From Streptacidiphilus sp. P02-A3a (GTDB lineage Bacteria > Actinomycetota > Actinomycetes > Streptomycetales > Streptomycetaceae), in assembly GCF_014084105.1 (NCBI RefSeq), contig NZ_CP048289.1, forward strand, positions 3,791,922 to 3,855,921: a DNA stretch of 64,000 nt, read 5' to 3'. Of the stretch, positions 7,970 to 18,649 are shown in pieces; position 1 is the stretch's first letter, and the number at the start of each line of letters is the position of its first letter. The translations under genes were made by a program, and so were the position numbers. The notes beneath the pieces are model-generated. The model had not been told where the DNA came from, searched no databases, and saw nothing but the letters and a program-made list of their open reading frames with translations.

Positions 7970-10164
7970 ACCGGCGGACGCGGGCGCGGGCGGTGCGGGT
8001 GGCCGTGGCCGAACCTGCCGCCGTGCTTGGCGAAGCTGGTGGTGGAGCCGCTGGCCGGGCTCGCGGACGGGGACGGGGAGGCCGAGGGATCGATGAACGG
8101 CGTCTCGTCCAGGCCCGCCTGCGGCTGCCCGGACATGGCCCCGGTCATCGCCTGCGCCCAGATCGGCCCGGCCATGGAGTAGCCGAAGGCGACCGGGAAG
8201 TAGGACGGCCCGAGTTTGGCGCCGTCGAGCGAGGCCAGCGGCGCGGTGGTGTCGCTGACCACGGTGGAGGCGGCGATCTGCCTGGTGTAGCCGGTGAACC
8301 AGACCTGCAGGCTGTTGTTGGTGGTACCGGTCTTGCCGGCGTCCTGCCAGCCGATGCTGCCGATGCTGGAGGCGGTGCCGCCGTCCGCGACCACACTGGC
8401 GAGCAGGGTGTTGACGGACTTCGCCGTGGTCGGCGACATCGCCTGGTTGCACTGCTGCGTCGGCACGCTCAGCACGTGCCCGGTGTTGTCGCTGACCGAG
8501 GTGATCGGCATCGGCTTGCAGTACCGGCCGTCGGCGGCGAAGGCCGCGTAGACGGCGGCGATCTGCATGGGGGTGTACGAGTTCACGCCGAGCGTCAGCG
8601 ACTGGACCTGCTCCAGCGGGTACAGCTGGCCCGGATGGGCGGGGTCGAGCGTGGCCTGGTAGCCGAGCCCGAGCCGCTGGGCCATGTGGACCACGTTGCA
8701 CAGCCCCGCCTTCGCCTCCAACGGCACGAAGTAGGTGTTGACCGACATCGCCATGGCGGTCTTCATGTTGAACTTCCCCTGGAGGTCGGGGCTGTCGTTC
8801 TGGTCGCCGGGCGTCTGCGGGTGCACCGCGCCGGTGCAGTCGGTCATCTGCGGATAGTCCGCCTGGTACGGCGCGTTGACGGTGTAGGACATCGGGATGC
8901 CCTGCTCCAGCGCGGCCGCCGCGGTCACCGCCTTGAAGGTGGACCCGGTCGGGAAGCCGCTGCCGCCGCCGGTGAGCCGGTCGGTGTTGTAGTTGAGGTC
9001 GGTCTGGTCGGGGCCGTTGCCGTACGGGCGGCTCTGCGCCATGGCCAGCACCCGGCCGGTCCCCGGCTGGATCATGGTGATGGCGGTGGCCGGGCGGTCG
9101 CCCGGGTAGGCGTGCGAGGTGACCGAGGCGTTGGCCGCCTGCTGGCTCTTCGGGTCCAGCGTGGTGTGGATCTGCAGGCCGCCGCGGCTCCACAGCTGCT
9201 CCCGGGCGGCCACCGTCGGCCCGAACTCCGGGTCCTGCAGGATCTCGTGCTCGACGTAGTCGCAGAAGAACGCCTCGCCCTGGACCGCGGTGATGCAGCC
9301 CTCCTGCGGCGCGCTGGCCTTCAGCCCCAGGTTGGTCGCCTGGTAGGTGGTTGCCTGGGCCCGGGTGATGGTGCCGTACGCCGCCATCGCGCCCAGTACC
9401 TGGTTGCGGCGCTGTAGGGCGAGACCCGGGCTGGCGATCGGGTCGTAGGCGGAGGGCGACTGCACCAGGCCTGCCAGCAGGGCCGCCTGAGGGACCGTCA
9501 ACTGCGCCGCGTGGACGCTGAAGTAGCGCTCGGCCGCGGCCTCGACGCCGTACGCCTGCTCGCCGAAGAAGGTGATGTTCAGGTAGTCCGCCAGGATCTG
9601 ATCCTTGGTCAGGTTCTCTTCCAGCTTGATCGCGTAGCGGAGTTCCTTGATCTTGCGCCCGGTGGTCTGCCGCTGGGCCTCCAGCACCTTCGCCTGGTCG
9701 TCCCCCGCCGCCTCCACGAAGACGTTCTTGACGTACTGCTGGGTCAGCGTCGAGCCGCCCTGGCTGACGCCCCCGGATCCGGCGTTGCTGGTCAGCGCGC
9801 GCAGGGTGCCCTGCAGGTCGATGGCGCCGTGCTGGTAGAAGCGGTGGTCCTCGATGTCGACGATCGCGTTGCGCATGATCGGCGCGATCTGGCTGAGCGG
9901 TACCACGGTGCGGTCACGCGAGTAGGCCGCGGCGATGACCCCGCCGGAGGCGTCGTACACGGTCGAGGCCTGGGCCAGTACCGGCGCGGCCAGCTCGTCG
10001 GGGAGCTTGTTGAAGTCCTCGGCCGCGGACTTCGCGCTCAGTCCGAGCACGCCGACCAGCGGCGTGAACGCGGCGGCCACGAGGCCGCCGGCCAGTACGC
10101 TCGCGCCCACCAGGCGCACGGCGAGGCCTGCTTTGTGAAGACCCCCCGGGGACTTGGATGCCAT
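7966..10164 (-). CDS. Class A penicillin-binding protein (transglycosylase/transpeptidase)
   Basis: A 732-residue bifunctional cell-wall synthase. One N-terminal membrane anchor (about residues 14-42) precedes the GT51 transglycosylase domain, with catalytic Glu in IEDHRFYQHG (residue 105). The transpeptidase domain has STFK (Ser408-Lys411), SVN (474-476) and KTGTT (from 611), so all three penicillin-binding motifs are intact. The C-terminus is a Ser/Pro-rich and then His/Arg/Pro-rich tail outside the membrane. It is predicted to polymerise and cross-link peptidoglycan at the cell surface. Its stop overlaps the convergent methyltransferase stop by four bases. Confidence 0.95.
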   Translation of the reverse strand: MASKSPGGLHKAGLAVRLVGASVLAGGLVAAAFTPLVGVLGLSAKSAAEDFNKLPDELAAPVLAQASTVYDASGGVIAAAYSRDRTVVPLSQIAPIMRNAIVDIEDHRFYQHGAIDLQGTLRALTSNAGSGGVSQGGSTLTQQYVKNVFVEAAGDDQAKVLEAQRQTTGRKIKELRYAIKLEENLTKDQILADYLNITFFGEQAYGVEAAAERYFSVHAAQLTVPQAALLAGLVQSPSAYDPIASPGLALQRRNQVLGAMAAYGTITRAQATTYQATNLGLKASAPQEGCITAVQGEAFFCDYVEHEILQDPEFGPTVAAREQLWSRGGLQIHTTLDPKSQQAANASVTSHAYPGDRPATAITMIQPGTGRVLAMAQSRPYGNGPDQTDLNYNTDRLTGGGSGFPTGSTFKAVTAAAALEQGIPMSYTVNAPYQADYPQMTDCTGAVHPQTPGDQNDSPDLQGKFNMKTAMAMSVNTYFVPLEAKAGLCNVVHMAQRLGLGYQATLDPAHPGQLYPLEQVQSLTLGVNSYTPMQIAAVYAAFAADGRYCKPMPITSVSDNTGHVLSVPTQQCNQAMSPTTAKSVNTLLASVVADGGTASSIGSIGWQDAGKTGTTNNSLQVWFTGYTRQIAASTVVSDTTAPLASLDGAKLGPSYFPVAFGYSMAGPIWAQAMTGAMSGQPQAGLDETPFIDPSASPSPSASPASGSTTSFAKHGGRFGHGHPHRPRPRPPV

Positions 10165-10203
10165 AGCGGCACACTACGTGATGATATGTCTGGATTATTG
10201 TTA

Positions 10204-11136
10204 TTAACCGCTATCGGGGTGTCCCCGGGAGGGTCGGCCTTCGTGCCGGGCGGTCCGCTTCGCCGGGTCCTGCTCGGGAGCGGTCATGTCGAGCAGCGTG
10301 ACCGCGTCGTGCTCGGGGGTACCGGGCGTGGTGACGAACACGCCGAGGCGGTGACCGGGGGTGCCCTCCAGCTGCATGCCCTGGAAGTCGAGGGTGATCT
10401 CGCCGACCAGGGGGTGGCGGAAGGTCTTCGGCCGCTGCCCGTGGGTCCGCCGGGTGACCTGGTAGTGGTCCCACAGCTTGGCGAAGTCCGGGCTCTTCAG
10501 CAGCAGTTCGCCGATGAGCGGGGCCAGGTCGGGGGCGTCGGGATCGGTGCCGGCCAGGGCGCGCAGGCGGGCGACGCAGGCGCGGACCTGGGTGTCCCAG
10601 TCGGCGTGGAGGTCCTGGGCGGCGGGGTGCAGGAAGAGGAACCGGGCCAGGTTGCGCCGGCTGGCGGGCCAGTCCTGGATCCCGGCGTACAGGGCGAGCG
10701 CGCCCGGGTTGTGGGCGAGCAGGTCCAGCGTACGGCTGGTGACGTAGGCCGGGCTCGGGCGCAGGTTCTCCAGCAGCAGCCTGACCTGGGGGCTCACCGC
10801 GCGGCTGGGGGCGACCGGGGGGTCCGGGGCGTGGCGTGCGGCCCGGACCACCAGGTCGCGCAGGTGTTCGGACTCGTCCTGGTCCAGCTTCAGCGCGCGC
10901 CCGAGCGCGTCCGCGACGGCCAGACTGGGGCGGGTCTCCTTGCCGCGCTCCAGCCGGGTGTAGTAGTCGATGCTCACCCCGGCCAGCGCGGCGACCTCCT
11001 CCCGGCGCAGCCCCGGGGTCCGGCGCACGCCCGCGCCGGGGGTGAAGCCGACCTCGGCCGGGGTCAGCTGGGTGCGCCGGGCCCGCAGGAACCGCCCGAG
11101 CTCGGTACCGCCGTCGTGCTGCCGCTCCGCTGCCAT
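10204..11136 (-). CDS. XRE regulator with MmyB-like ligand domain
   Basis: A 310-residue regulator. The HTH is in residues about 10-75 ([24 protein letters not shown]). An MmyB-like ligand-binding domain follows (about 100-270), with [12 protein letters not shown] and [16 protein letters not shown]. These proteins usually regulate a divergent reductase or dehydrogenase, here the aldo/keto reductase 341 bp away. The ATG at 11136 is chosen because the HTH begins soon after it. A degraded relative lies at 63359-63813, again next to an aldo/keto reductase. Confidence 0.88.
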   Translation of the reverse strand: MAAERQHDGGTELGRFLRARRTQLTPAEVGFTPGAGVRRTPGLRREEVAALAGVSIDYYTRLERGKETRPSLAVADALGRALKLDQDESEHLRDLVVRAARHAPDPPVAPSRAVSPQVRLLLENLRPSPAYVTSRTLDLLAHNPGALALYAGIQDWPASRRNLARFLFLHPAAQDLHADWDTQVRACVARLRALAGTDPDAPDLAPLIGELLLKSPDFAKLWDHYQVTRRTHGQRPKTFRHPLVGEITLDFQGMQLEGTPGHRLGVFVTTPGTPEHDAVTLLDMTAPEQDPAKRTARHEGRPSRGHPDSG

Positions 11137-11476
11137 GGGCACCAGTGTGGCCCGCCCGCCACCCGGACGCGCGCCGCGAGGGGGGCCCTGGCACACCCCC
11201 GCTGGCGTTCCCCGGGATGTCCCGGCCTGCCGCGCGGCCGAGGTGTGGGGCACGGTTGAGGCAGCGGGCACCGTTCCTCGGCGTGGTCGAGGAGACCGGC
11301 GCGGCGGCCCCGGCACCACCCGGGCGGTACGCCGAAGTCCTGCTCGGATCGCCGGAGTTCCTGCGTACTATCACCCTGACCGGCGGTGTCGCGGCCGCCC
11401 GCGGCTCCATCGGACCAGGTCGCGGCCCCCCAAGGAACCGCTACCTCCCGACAGACACCGAGCGAATGGAACACCT
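11137..11476. other. Divergent control region between XRE regulator and aldo/keto reductase
   Basis: No supported gene. It should hold the promoters of both flanking genes, but I found no clear -10/-35 pair or strong inverted repeat. A four-codon reading frame, ATG GAA CAC CTG TGA (11466-11480), overlaps the GTG start of the reductase. Confidence 0.5.
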
Positions 11477-13057
<1,581 letters not shown>

Positions 13058-13061
<4 letters not shown>

Positions 13062-13609
13062 GACGGGTCCTGGGCGGTGGCCGGTCGGTCGGCGGGCGGC
13101 CGGGGGTCGGTGGCCGCGCGTTCGGCGATCCAGTCGCGGAGCTGCTCCTGGGTGGTCGCCGGGTCGGAGACCAGGGCCAGCAGTTCGTCGTCGGGGGAGT
13201 TGAGGGTGGTGACGGCGGGGCACCGGCGGCAGGCGTCCACGCCGACCTGGTGCCACCAGGTGCAGCGGGGCCGCAGGTGGCACTGCGGAACACTGGACGC
13301 GACCGGCCCGGACGGCGCGGTACGGATGCGTTCGACCAGACCGCACTCGGTACCGACCCGCTGCGCGCACTCCGCCACGCAGTGCGAGGCGAAGCGCAGG
13401 ACCCGGGTGGGCGCGATGCCCTCCGGGATCGAGCCCAGCGCCTCGGCCGCGGGCATCGGCGCGTCCAGGTACACGACCTGGCCGTCCGGCCCGGACCTGA
13501 CGCCGAGCACGACGGCCTCCGGTCGGTCCGGCGAACCGCTCGGACACCAGGTGACCGGTCGCGGGGACTGGTCCTCGGTGCTGTTCGGCGGGTGTTCCAC
13601 GGTGCTCAC
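13058..13609 (-). CDS. Cys-rich protein of unknown function, last gene of the putative RiPP operon
   Basis: A 183-residue protein I do not recognise. It contains several spaced Cys and His residues (HCVAEC, TEC, QCHLRPRC, ACRRC) in the middle third, which could form one or more metal sites. Pro- and Asp-rich tails flank this region. The gene starts 22 bp after the small secreted peptide gene and runs in the same direction as the RiPP genes, so it is probably co-transcribed. Codon use looks normal for the genome. Its role could be regulatory, redox or immunity; the sequence does not decide. Confidence 0.65.
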
Positions 13610-13631
13610 CTCCGGCCCCGGTGCGTGTCGG

Positions 13632-13850
13632 TCAGTCGGCGGACTTGGCGACGTTGGCGAAGCCCGAGATCGGGCCGCTGCCGATGGCGTTGACGCTCTC
13701 GGCGGCGACCGCCTTGCTCAGGTGCGCCTGGAACTGCGTGAGCGAGGTGATCCGGGCGCTGCTGGCCGCGGCCTCGGCCGGACCGGCCGCCGCGAGCCCG
13801 GCGACCAGCACGGCGGCCGCGGTCGCGGCGCGGATGGTGTTCCTGTTCAT
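13632..13850 (-). CDS. Small secreted peptide in the putative RiPP operon
   Basis: A 72-residue protein with a clear Sec signal: MNRNT, a hydrophobic core to about residue 24, and an Ala-rich cleavage region ending near PAEAAA. The predicted mature part is about 45 residues, without Cys, starting near SSARITSL and ending ISGFANVAKSAD. The ATG at 13850 is preceded by a good AAGGGAACCACC site. It lies between the DUF5825-type gene and the Cys-rich gene, in the same orientation. It could be a secreted partner, an immunity factor or an unrelated exported peptide. I do not recognise a family. Confidence 0.7.
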   Translation of the reverse strand: MNRNTIRAATAAAVLVAGLAAAGPAEAAASSARITSLTQFQAHLSKAVAAESVNAIGSGPISGFANVAKSAD

Positions 13851-13892
13851 GGTGGTTCCCTTCGGTTGGGGTTGACGGGCGGATCCAGGCGG

Positions 13893-14570
13893 TCAGATGG
13901 CCATGGCCTCCTGGGTCCACCGGTCGACGCGGTACGGCAGCCACCAGGCCAGTGGACCGAGGTGCAGCAGCAGCCGCTCCTCGGTGAAGTCCGCCACCGC
14001 GTCGGCCGGGGCTTCGGCCGGTTCGGCTCCGTAGGCCAGCTGCTCGATGGCCAGCTGGTAGTGCGGCTCGTCGACGGTGAACCGGGCCAGGTGCCCCCAG
14101 CGCCGGTCCCGGATCTGGACGAAGCCCGGCCCCTGCCGCCACAGGCACTTGCCCAGGTAGTGGCCGTCGCGCCAGCCTGCGAGCGCCTGCTCGGCCTCGG
14201 GGACGCCACTGAGCCGGCGCGGCGGCTGGAGGTGGCTGAGCAGCCGCCAGCCCTCCGGTTGGGCGGGGTCGAGTTCCAGCTCCCAGTCGACCAGGACCGC
14301 CCGCGCGGTCAGGTCCCGGACCAGGCTCAGCCGCCGCAGTCGGCGGCGGGCGGTCCCGGCGTCGGCGGGCGGGGCCAGCGAGACGGCGCCGGGCACGCTG
14401 ACGAACCGCGCGCCCAGCTCCCACAGTCGGCGGCTCCAGTCGGCGGCGGGTCCGTCGAGCTCGATCGCGCCGAGGGCCATGCCGGGCAGCGCCCGCGCGA
14501 CCGGGTCGTAGTCGCGCCAGGCGCTCACCAGCACGGTGTCGGCGACCGTGGCGGAATTGGTCTCAGGCAT
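13893..14570 (-). CDS. DUF5825-type partner protein of the radical SAM enzyme
   Basis: A 225-residue soluble protein without membrane segments. It overlaps the radical SAM gene by 8 bp, so the two are likely translated together. The N-terminal half has a TIM-barrel-like hydrophobic pattern (SRRLWELGARFVSVPGAVSL). The C-terminal half contains GPGFVQIRDRR and an acidic helix before HLGPLAWWLPYRVDRW. From memory, DUF5825 proteins occur beside RiPP-maturation radical SAM C-methyltransferases in actinomycetes. I assign it on both sequence impression and context. Possible roles are precursor binding or a second modification step; neither is shown by sequence. Confidence 0.7.
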   Translation of the reverse strand: MPETNSATVADTVLVSAWRDYDPVARALPGMALGAIELDGPAADWSRRLWELGARFVSVPGAVSLAPPADAGTARRRLRRLSLVRDLTARAVLVDWELELDPAQPEGWRLLSHLQPPRRLSGVPEAEQALAGWRDGHYLGKCLWRQGPGFVQIRDRRWGHLARFTVDEPHYQLAIEQLAYGAEPAEAPADAVADFTEERLLLHLGPLAWWLPYRVDRWTQEAMAI

Positions 14571-16506
14571 GTGCGGCCACCAGGGACTCGTGCCGGGCGC
14601 CCGGCACGGGCGCGGTCACGTCGGCGGGCGCCGACTCGGCGGGGGCGGCGTGGGCGTGGCGCATGAAGTCCAGCCGCAGCAGGTCCTCGTTGACGGCGGC
14701 CGGGGCCAGCTGCACGTAGTGGCCGCTGTCGGTGAACACCAGCCCCAACTCGACCCAGCTGTCCAGCAGTTCGCTGACCCGTCGCTCGTCGCCCGCGGCG
14801 GCCTTGCGGGCCAGCGCGGCGGGGGAGTGCGGCTGGTCCAGCAGCCGGAAGATCTGGATCTCCCACGGGTCGGTGAGTTCCAGCACCCGCCAGTCGAACG
14901 CGCGGCGCCGGCTGACCAGGACGATCCGGGTCCCCAGGTCGGTCTGGGTGAGCCGGGCGTCCGTGTGGTGCTTCTTCCACAGCGCCAGCGCGTCGTTGAG
15001 CGTGCTGACCGTGGGCTCACCGATGCCGCGCTCGGGCGCCTCGAAGACGTAGGCGAGGTCGTAGAGTTCCGACTCCGGCAGGTCGTAGGTGAAGCGGTAG
15101 TGCACCTCGGGGCGCAGCCCGTCGAAGCCGAGTTCGGGGCGGTTGAAGTACGGGCTGAAGCGTTCGATGGCGATCCGCGCGGACAGGTCCACCGGCGGGT
15201 CGAGGTGCTCCAGCGCGGGTATCTGCGCGATCACCCCCTCGTAGTCCTCGGCGGTCTCCCCGGGGAAGCCGTGCAGGTAGTTCCAGGACACGTTGAGGCC
15301 GGTCTCGGCGCCGTCGCGGAGCATCCGGACGTTCTGGCAGCCGCTGACGCCCTTGTCCATCAGGTTCAGCACCCGGTCGTTCAGGCTCTCGATGCCGGGC
15401 TGGACGTAGATCAGTCCGGCGTCGGACAGGGTGCGCAGTTGCGAGCGGCGCATGTTGGCCTTGATCTCGATGTGCAGCCGCAGGTCGTAGCCGCTGTCGA
15501 TGATCCGCGGCAGCACGGTGGACAGGTAGCCCATGTCCAGGATGTTGTCGACCACGTACATGTCCAGCACCCGGTGCTTGCGGGCGAGTTCCATGATCTC
15601 GTCGTAGAAGACGTCCGGGCTCTTGCTGCGGAACTGCATGAACGAGCCGTTCAGGCCGCAGAAGGTGCAGTGGTGCTTCTCGCCCCACCAGCAGCCGCGG
15701 GCGCCCTCGACCACGAGTTTGGGCTCCACCCAGTTGCGGGCGACGGACGCGGCCAGCCGCTCGAAGTAGCCGCTGTAGTCGGGCGGCAGGATCGCCGACG
15801 GCGGCAGCGGGCTGGTGGCCATGGCGTTGACGGTGCTGCCGCCGTCGGCGCCGCGGTGGCACAGGCCCGGCAGCTGGTCCACGGACTCGCCCTGCCGCAG
15901 CGCGTTCAGCAGCCGGGGCAGCACGTCCTCGCCCTCGCCGCGCACCACGTAGTCCACGAACGGGAAGCAGCGGTGCAGCGCGGCGCCCTGGTCGGCGTCG
16001 CAGTTGGCCCCGCCCATGACCGTGACGATGTCCGGGGCGAGCCGTTTCACGTGCTTGGCGGCGGCCAGCGCGGCGGTGTTCTGCTGGAAGGTGGAGGTGA
16101 AGCCGACCACGTCCGGTTTCAGGTCGACGATCCGCTGGGCGATCTCGGCGACGAACTCCGGTACCAGTCGGTGCAGTTCCTGCGACATCCGCATTCTGGA
16201 CCGGCGCAGCTTGGTGCGCATCGCCTCGGTGAACTCCTGCTCGCGCCAGTGCGGGTCGTCGTACAGGGCGGAGGAGAAGACCCAGTCGCCGCAGCCCATG
16301 AAGTACGACGAGAGCGCGTAGTACTCGTAGTCCTCGGCGGTGAACTCGGTTCGGGCGGTGATCCAGTCGGTGAACTCCAGGTTGGCGTGCAGGACGTGCG
16401 CGTCGGCACCGGGTACCCGCTCGTCCACGCTGCGTTTGAGGATCCCCAGGGCCAGCGACGGGAGGTCGATCGGGGACCAGGGCATGTTGACCAGAAGGAC
16501 GCGCAC
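14563..16506 (-). CDS. B12-binding radical SAM enzyme, RiPP maturation C-methyltransferase type
   Basis: A 647-residue enzyme. The N-terminal part (to about residue 215) is a cobalamin-binding-like domain. The radical SAM domain follows, with the unusual cluster motif C272-x7-C280-x2-C283 (GCWWGEKHHCTFCGLNG). Residues 546-602 (from DPWEIQIFRLL) look like a winged helix of the PqqD/RRE type, which would bind the precursor leader. From memory this matches the TIGR03975 group, now described as RiPP maturation radical SAM C-methyltransferases. The expected reaction is SAM- and B12-dependent methylation of unactivated carbons in a peptide. It lies 106 bp after the precursor gene, beyond a hairpin. 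Confidence 0.88.
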   Translation of the reverse strand: MRVLLVNMPWSPIDLPSLALGILKRSVDERVPGADAHVLHANLEFTDWITARTEFTAEDYEYYALSSYFMGCGDWVFSSALYDDPHWREQEFTEAMRTKLRRSRMRMSQELHRLVPEFVAEIAQRIVDLKPDVVGFTSTFQQNTAALAAAKHVKRLAPDIVTVMGGANCDADQGAALHRCFPFVDYVVRGEGEDVLPRLLNALRQGESVDQLPGLCHRGADGGSTVNAMATSPLPPSAILPPDYSGYFERLAASVARNWVEPKLVVEGARGCWWGEKHHCTFCGLNGSFMQFRSKSPDVFYDEIMELARKHRVLDMYVVDNILDMGYLSTVLPRIIDSGYDLRLHIEIKANMRRSQLRTLSDAGLIYVQPGIESLNDRVLNLMDKGVSGCQNVRMLRDGAETGLNVSWNYLHGFPGETAEDYEGVIAQIPALEHLDPPVDLSARIAIERFSPYFNRPELGFDGLRPEVHYRFTYDLPESELYDLAYVFEAPERGIGEPTVSTLNDALALWKKHHTDARLTQTDLGTRIVLVSRRRAFDWRVLELTDPWEIQIFRLLDQPHSPAALARKAAAGDERRVSELLDSWVELGLVFTDSGHYVQLAPAAVNEDLLRLDFMRHAHAAPAESAPADVTAPVPGARHESLVAAHA

Positions 16507-16574
16507 TAAGGCTCCTTGACGGAATGATCAGAGCGGTACTGATCAGGGCGGTACGAGGGCGCGGCGGCCGGGGC

Positions 16575-16605
16575 GGGCCGGTCGGGCGCGGAGCCCGACC
16601 GGCCC
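16575..16605. terminator. Hairpin between precursor and modifying enzyme genes
   Basis: GGGCCGGTCGGGC (16575-16587) and GCCCGACCGGCCC (16593-16605) pair perfectly over a 5-base loop, just after the precursor stop codon. In RiPP operons such hairpins commonly act as partial terminators or mRNA stabilisers, so that much more precursor than enzyme is made. I infer that role here. Confidence 0.7.
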
Positions 16606-16612
16606 GGGAGGA

Positions 16613-16732
16613 CTAGTCCTCCTCGGACTCGTCCGCGTTGCGGAACGGAATCGTCACCGTGATGCCGATGCCGGGACGACGGTTCTCCTCGTCACCGGTG
16701 AGCGGGTCGTTGTTGATGATGTCCTTCTGCAT
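16613..16732 (-). CDS. Putative RiPP precursor peptide, 39 residues
   Basis: Reading leftwards from the ATG at 16732 gives 39 codons ending in TAG at 16613. A strong ribosome binding site (AGAGGAGT) lies about 8 bases upstream. The N-terminal part starts MQKDIINNDPLTGDEENRR and is hydrophilic. Then comes a short hydrophobic stretch, GIGITVTIPF (residues 22-31), and an acidic tail, RNADESEED. There is no Cys, and only two Ser/Thr-type clusters, so lanthionine or thiazole chemistry is unlikely. Ile, Val, Pro and Phe in the hydrophobic stretch are plausible C-methylation targets for the adjacent B12-radical SAM enzyme. It lies 15 bp after the S9 peptidase gene and before a strong hairpin. Confidence 0.8.
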   Translation of the reverse strand: MQKDIINNDPLTGDEENRRPGIGITVTIPFRNADESEED

Positions 16733-16747
16733 GACCGGTACTCCTCT

Positions 16748-18649
16748 CTACGGGGCGTGCGGACGGGAGGTGCTGGCCGGGGCAGCGCGGGTACGCTGTC
16801 CGGCTTCCTGCCGCCCGGTGGCGGCAGGAGTCTGCGGCGCGGTGCGCGGGCGGTCGCGCAACTCGCGGGCCAGGAAGGTGATCGCGCGGCGCAGCACCGC
16901 GACGTGGTCGCCCCCGTCGTAGCCGTCGTGGCCGGTCGCCAGCCACATGGCCTCGTTCGGCACTCCGGCGGCGGCCAGCGCGCGCAGGTAGCCGCGGACC
17001 TGCTCCGGCGGGCACTTCAGGTCGTACTCGGCCGCGACCACCAGCAGCGGCGCCCGCACCCGCGCCGCGTAGTGGGAGGGGGAGCTGCGCGCGTAGCGCT
17101 CCGGGACCTGGTCCGGGGTGCCGCCGAAGAGCCGCTCGTCCAGGGCGCGCAGCGCGGGCGTCCCGGCGTGGAAGGCCTCGGCGCAGTCGGCGACCGGCTT
17201 CACGGCGACGCCCGCCCGCCACAGCTCCGGCTGGACGCCCAGCGCCAGCAGCGCCAGGTACCCGCCCCAGGAGGTGCCCCACAGCGCGGTGGCCCGGCCG
17301 TCGATCCAGCCGCGGTCGACCAGGTCCGCGCGGACCGAGGCCAGGTCGGCGATCTGGGTCAGGCCGACGCCCTCGCTGAAGGCCTCGCGCCAGGCGGGCC
17401 CGTACCCGGTGGAGCCGCGGTAGTTGACCCGGGCCACGGCGAAGCCGGAGGCCGCCAGCGAGTGGACGATGCCGTCGTAGGCGTCGCGGTCGTGGTCGGC
17501 GGGGCCGCCGTGCACCAGGAACACGCAGGGCGGCCGGTGCGGCCCCGGCTCGGGCAGGGTGACCAGGGTGTGCACCGGTCCGTCCGGGCCCGGGGTCCAC
17601 AGCTCGCGCCCGGTCCCGGGCAGCCGCACCTCGGCGCCGGGCATCGGCGGCAGCGCGGTGCCCGCGGTGGACCGGGCCCGGGCCGGATGCGCGGAGTCGG
17701 TCCACAGGTAGTGCACCTCACCGCCGGGGCGGGGCGCCGCGTCCAGCAGGGTGCCCGGCGGGGTCGGCACGGTGGTCAGCGTGCGGGCGTCGAGGTCGGC
17801 CAGGTGCAGGGTGCCGCGGCCGTGCCGCTCCTGCCGGATCAGCAGGGCGCGGCCGTCCGGGCACCAGCGCGCGGTGATCTCGGTGTCGAAGGCGCACCAG
17901 GGCAGTTCGACCGGGTCCGTGCCCGGCTGCCACAGGGCGGGCAGGTAGCGGCCGTCGCGCTCGCGGACCAGCAGCAGCGTCCCGGCCTTGTCGTCGGGGG
18001 CGAAGCCGAGCGGCCAGAGAGCACCGCTCTCCCCGGAGAGCACCGCGCACGGTTCGCCGTCGGCCCGCAGCACGGTGACCGCCCGCGCCGAGCGGGCCTG
18101 TCCGCCGAGGGCCAGCAGGCCGCCGTCCGGGCTGATCCCGGCCAGGTCGGCGTGGCCGTCCAGCCGGGCCACCCGTCGCCCGGTGCCGCCACGCGGACCG
18201 GTGTACAGCGCGGTCCCCCCGGATCCGGCCGCGGTTCCAGGCCCGGTTTGAGTCCCGGTCCCGGTTCCGGTTTCGGTCCCGGTTTCGGCCACGGCGAGGG
18301 CGACCTGGCCGTCGTCGCTCACGGCCAGCCCGTGGGTCCGCGCGGACGGTACGCCGGGCAGGCCGGGCAGGTCGGGGCCGCCCGCGAACGGCTGGTACCG
18401 CCAGATCCCCGCGCCGTGCTCGTCCTCGTCGAACCACCAGACGTGGCCGTCGCCGTCGATCGCCGCGTGGAAGGTCCCGCCGGGGCGATCGGTGACCTGC
18501 CGGGCGCGCGCGGTGCGGGCGTCCCAGGTGAAGATCTCGCAGCGGCCCGCCGCGTCGCCGGTGAACACCATCCGGGTCGGATCGCCGTCGCAGACCTCGG
18601 GCAGCGCCGCCCGGAACACCTCGAAGCTGCCCCGGTCGGTCGCGGTCAC
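16748..18649 (-). CDS. S9 family (prolyl oligopeptidase-type) serine peptidase in the RiPP operon
   Basis: A 633-residue protein with an N-terminal beta-propeller (about residues 20-340) and a C-terminal alpha/beta-hydrolase domain. The catalytic triad is visible: Ser460 in GTSWGG, Asp543 in AAEYDLK and His574 in ATGHDGY. Residues 121-137 are a Thr/Gly repeat (TGTETGTGTGTQTG) within the propeller. There is no signal peptide, so it should act in the cytosol. The GTG start at 18649 overlaps the MFS stop (GTGA). Given its place directly before the precursor gene, I infer that it trims the modified peptide or its leader; a Pro lies in the core region (IPF). A general peptidase is the alternative. 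Confidence 0.88.
   Translation of the reverse strand: MTATDRGSFEVFRAALPEVCDGDPTRMVFTGDAAGRCEIFTWDARTARARQVTDRPGGTFHAAIDGDGHVWWFDEDEHGAGIWRYQPFAGGPDLPGLPGVPSARTHGLAVSDDGQVALAVAETGTETGTGTGTQTGPGTAAGSGGTALYTGPRGGTGRRVARLDGHADLAGISPDGGLLALGGQARSARAVTVLRADGEPCAVLSGESGALWPLGFAPDDKAGTLLLVRERDGRYLPALWQPGTDPVELPWCAFDTEITARWCPDGRALLIRQERHGRGTLHLADLDARTLTTVPTPPGTLLDAAPRPGGEVHYLWTDSAHPARARSTAGTALPPMPGAEVRLPGTGRELWTPGPDGPVHTLVTLPEPGPHRPPCVFLVHGGPADHDRDAYDGIVHSLAASGFAVARVNYRGSTGYGPAWREAFSEGVGLTQIADLASVRADLVDRGWIDGRATALWGTSWGGYLALLALGVQPELWRAGVAVKPVADCAEAFHAGTPALRALDERLFGGTPDQVPERYARSSPSHYAARVRAPLLVVAAEYDLKCPPEQVRGYLRALAAAGVPNEAMWLATGHDGYDGGDHVAVLRRAITFLARELRDRPRTAPQTPAATGRQEAGQRTRAAPASTSRPHAP

Noticed and set aside
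18230-18292. CCGGTTCCGGTTTCGGT-type repeats, considered as a regulatory or mobile repeat
   Set aside because: It is in frame inside the S9 peptidase gene and encodes a Thr/Gly-rich loop, so a simple coding microsatellite explains it.
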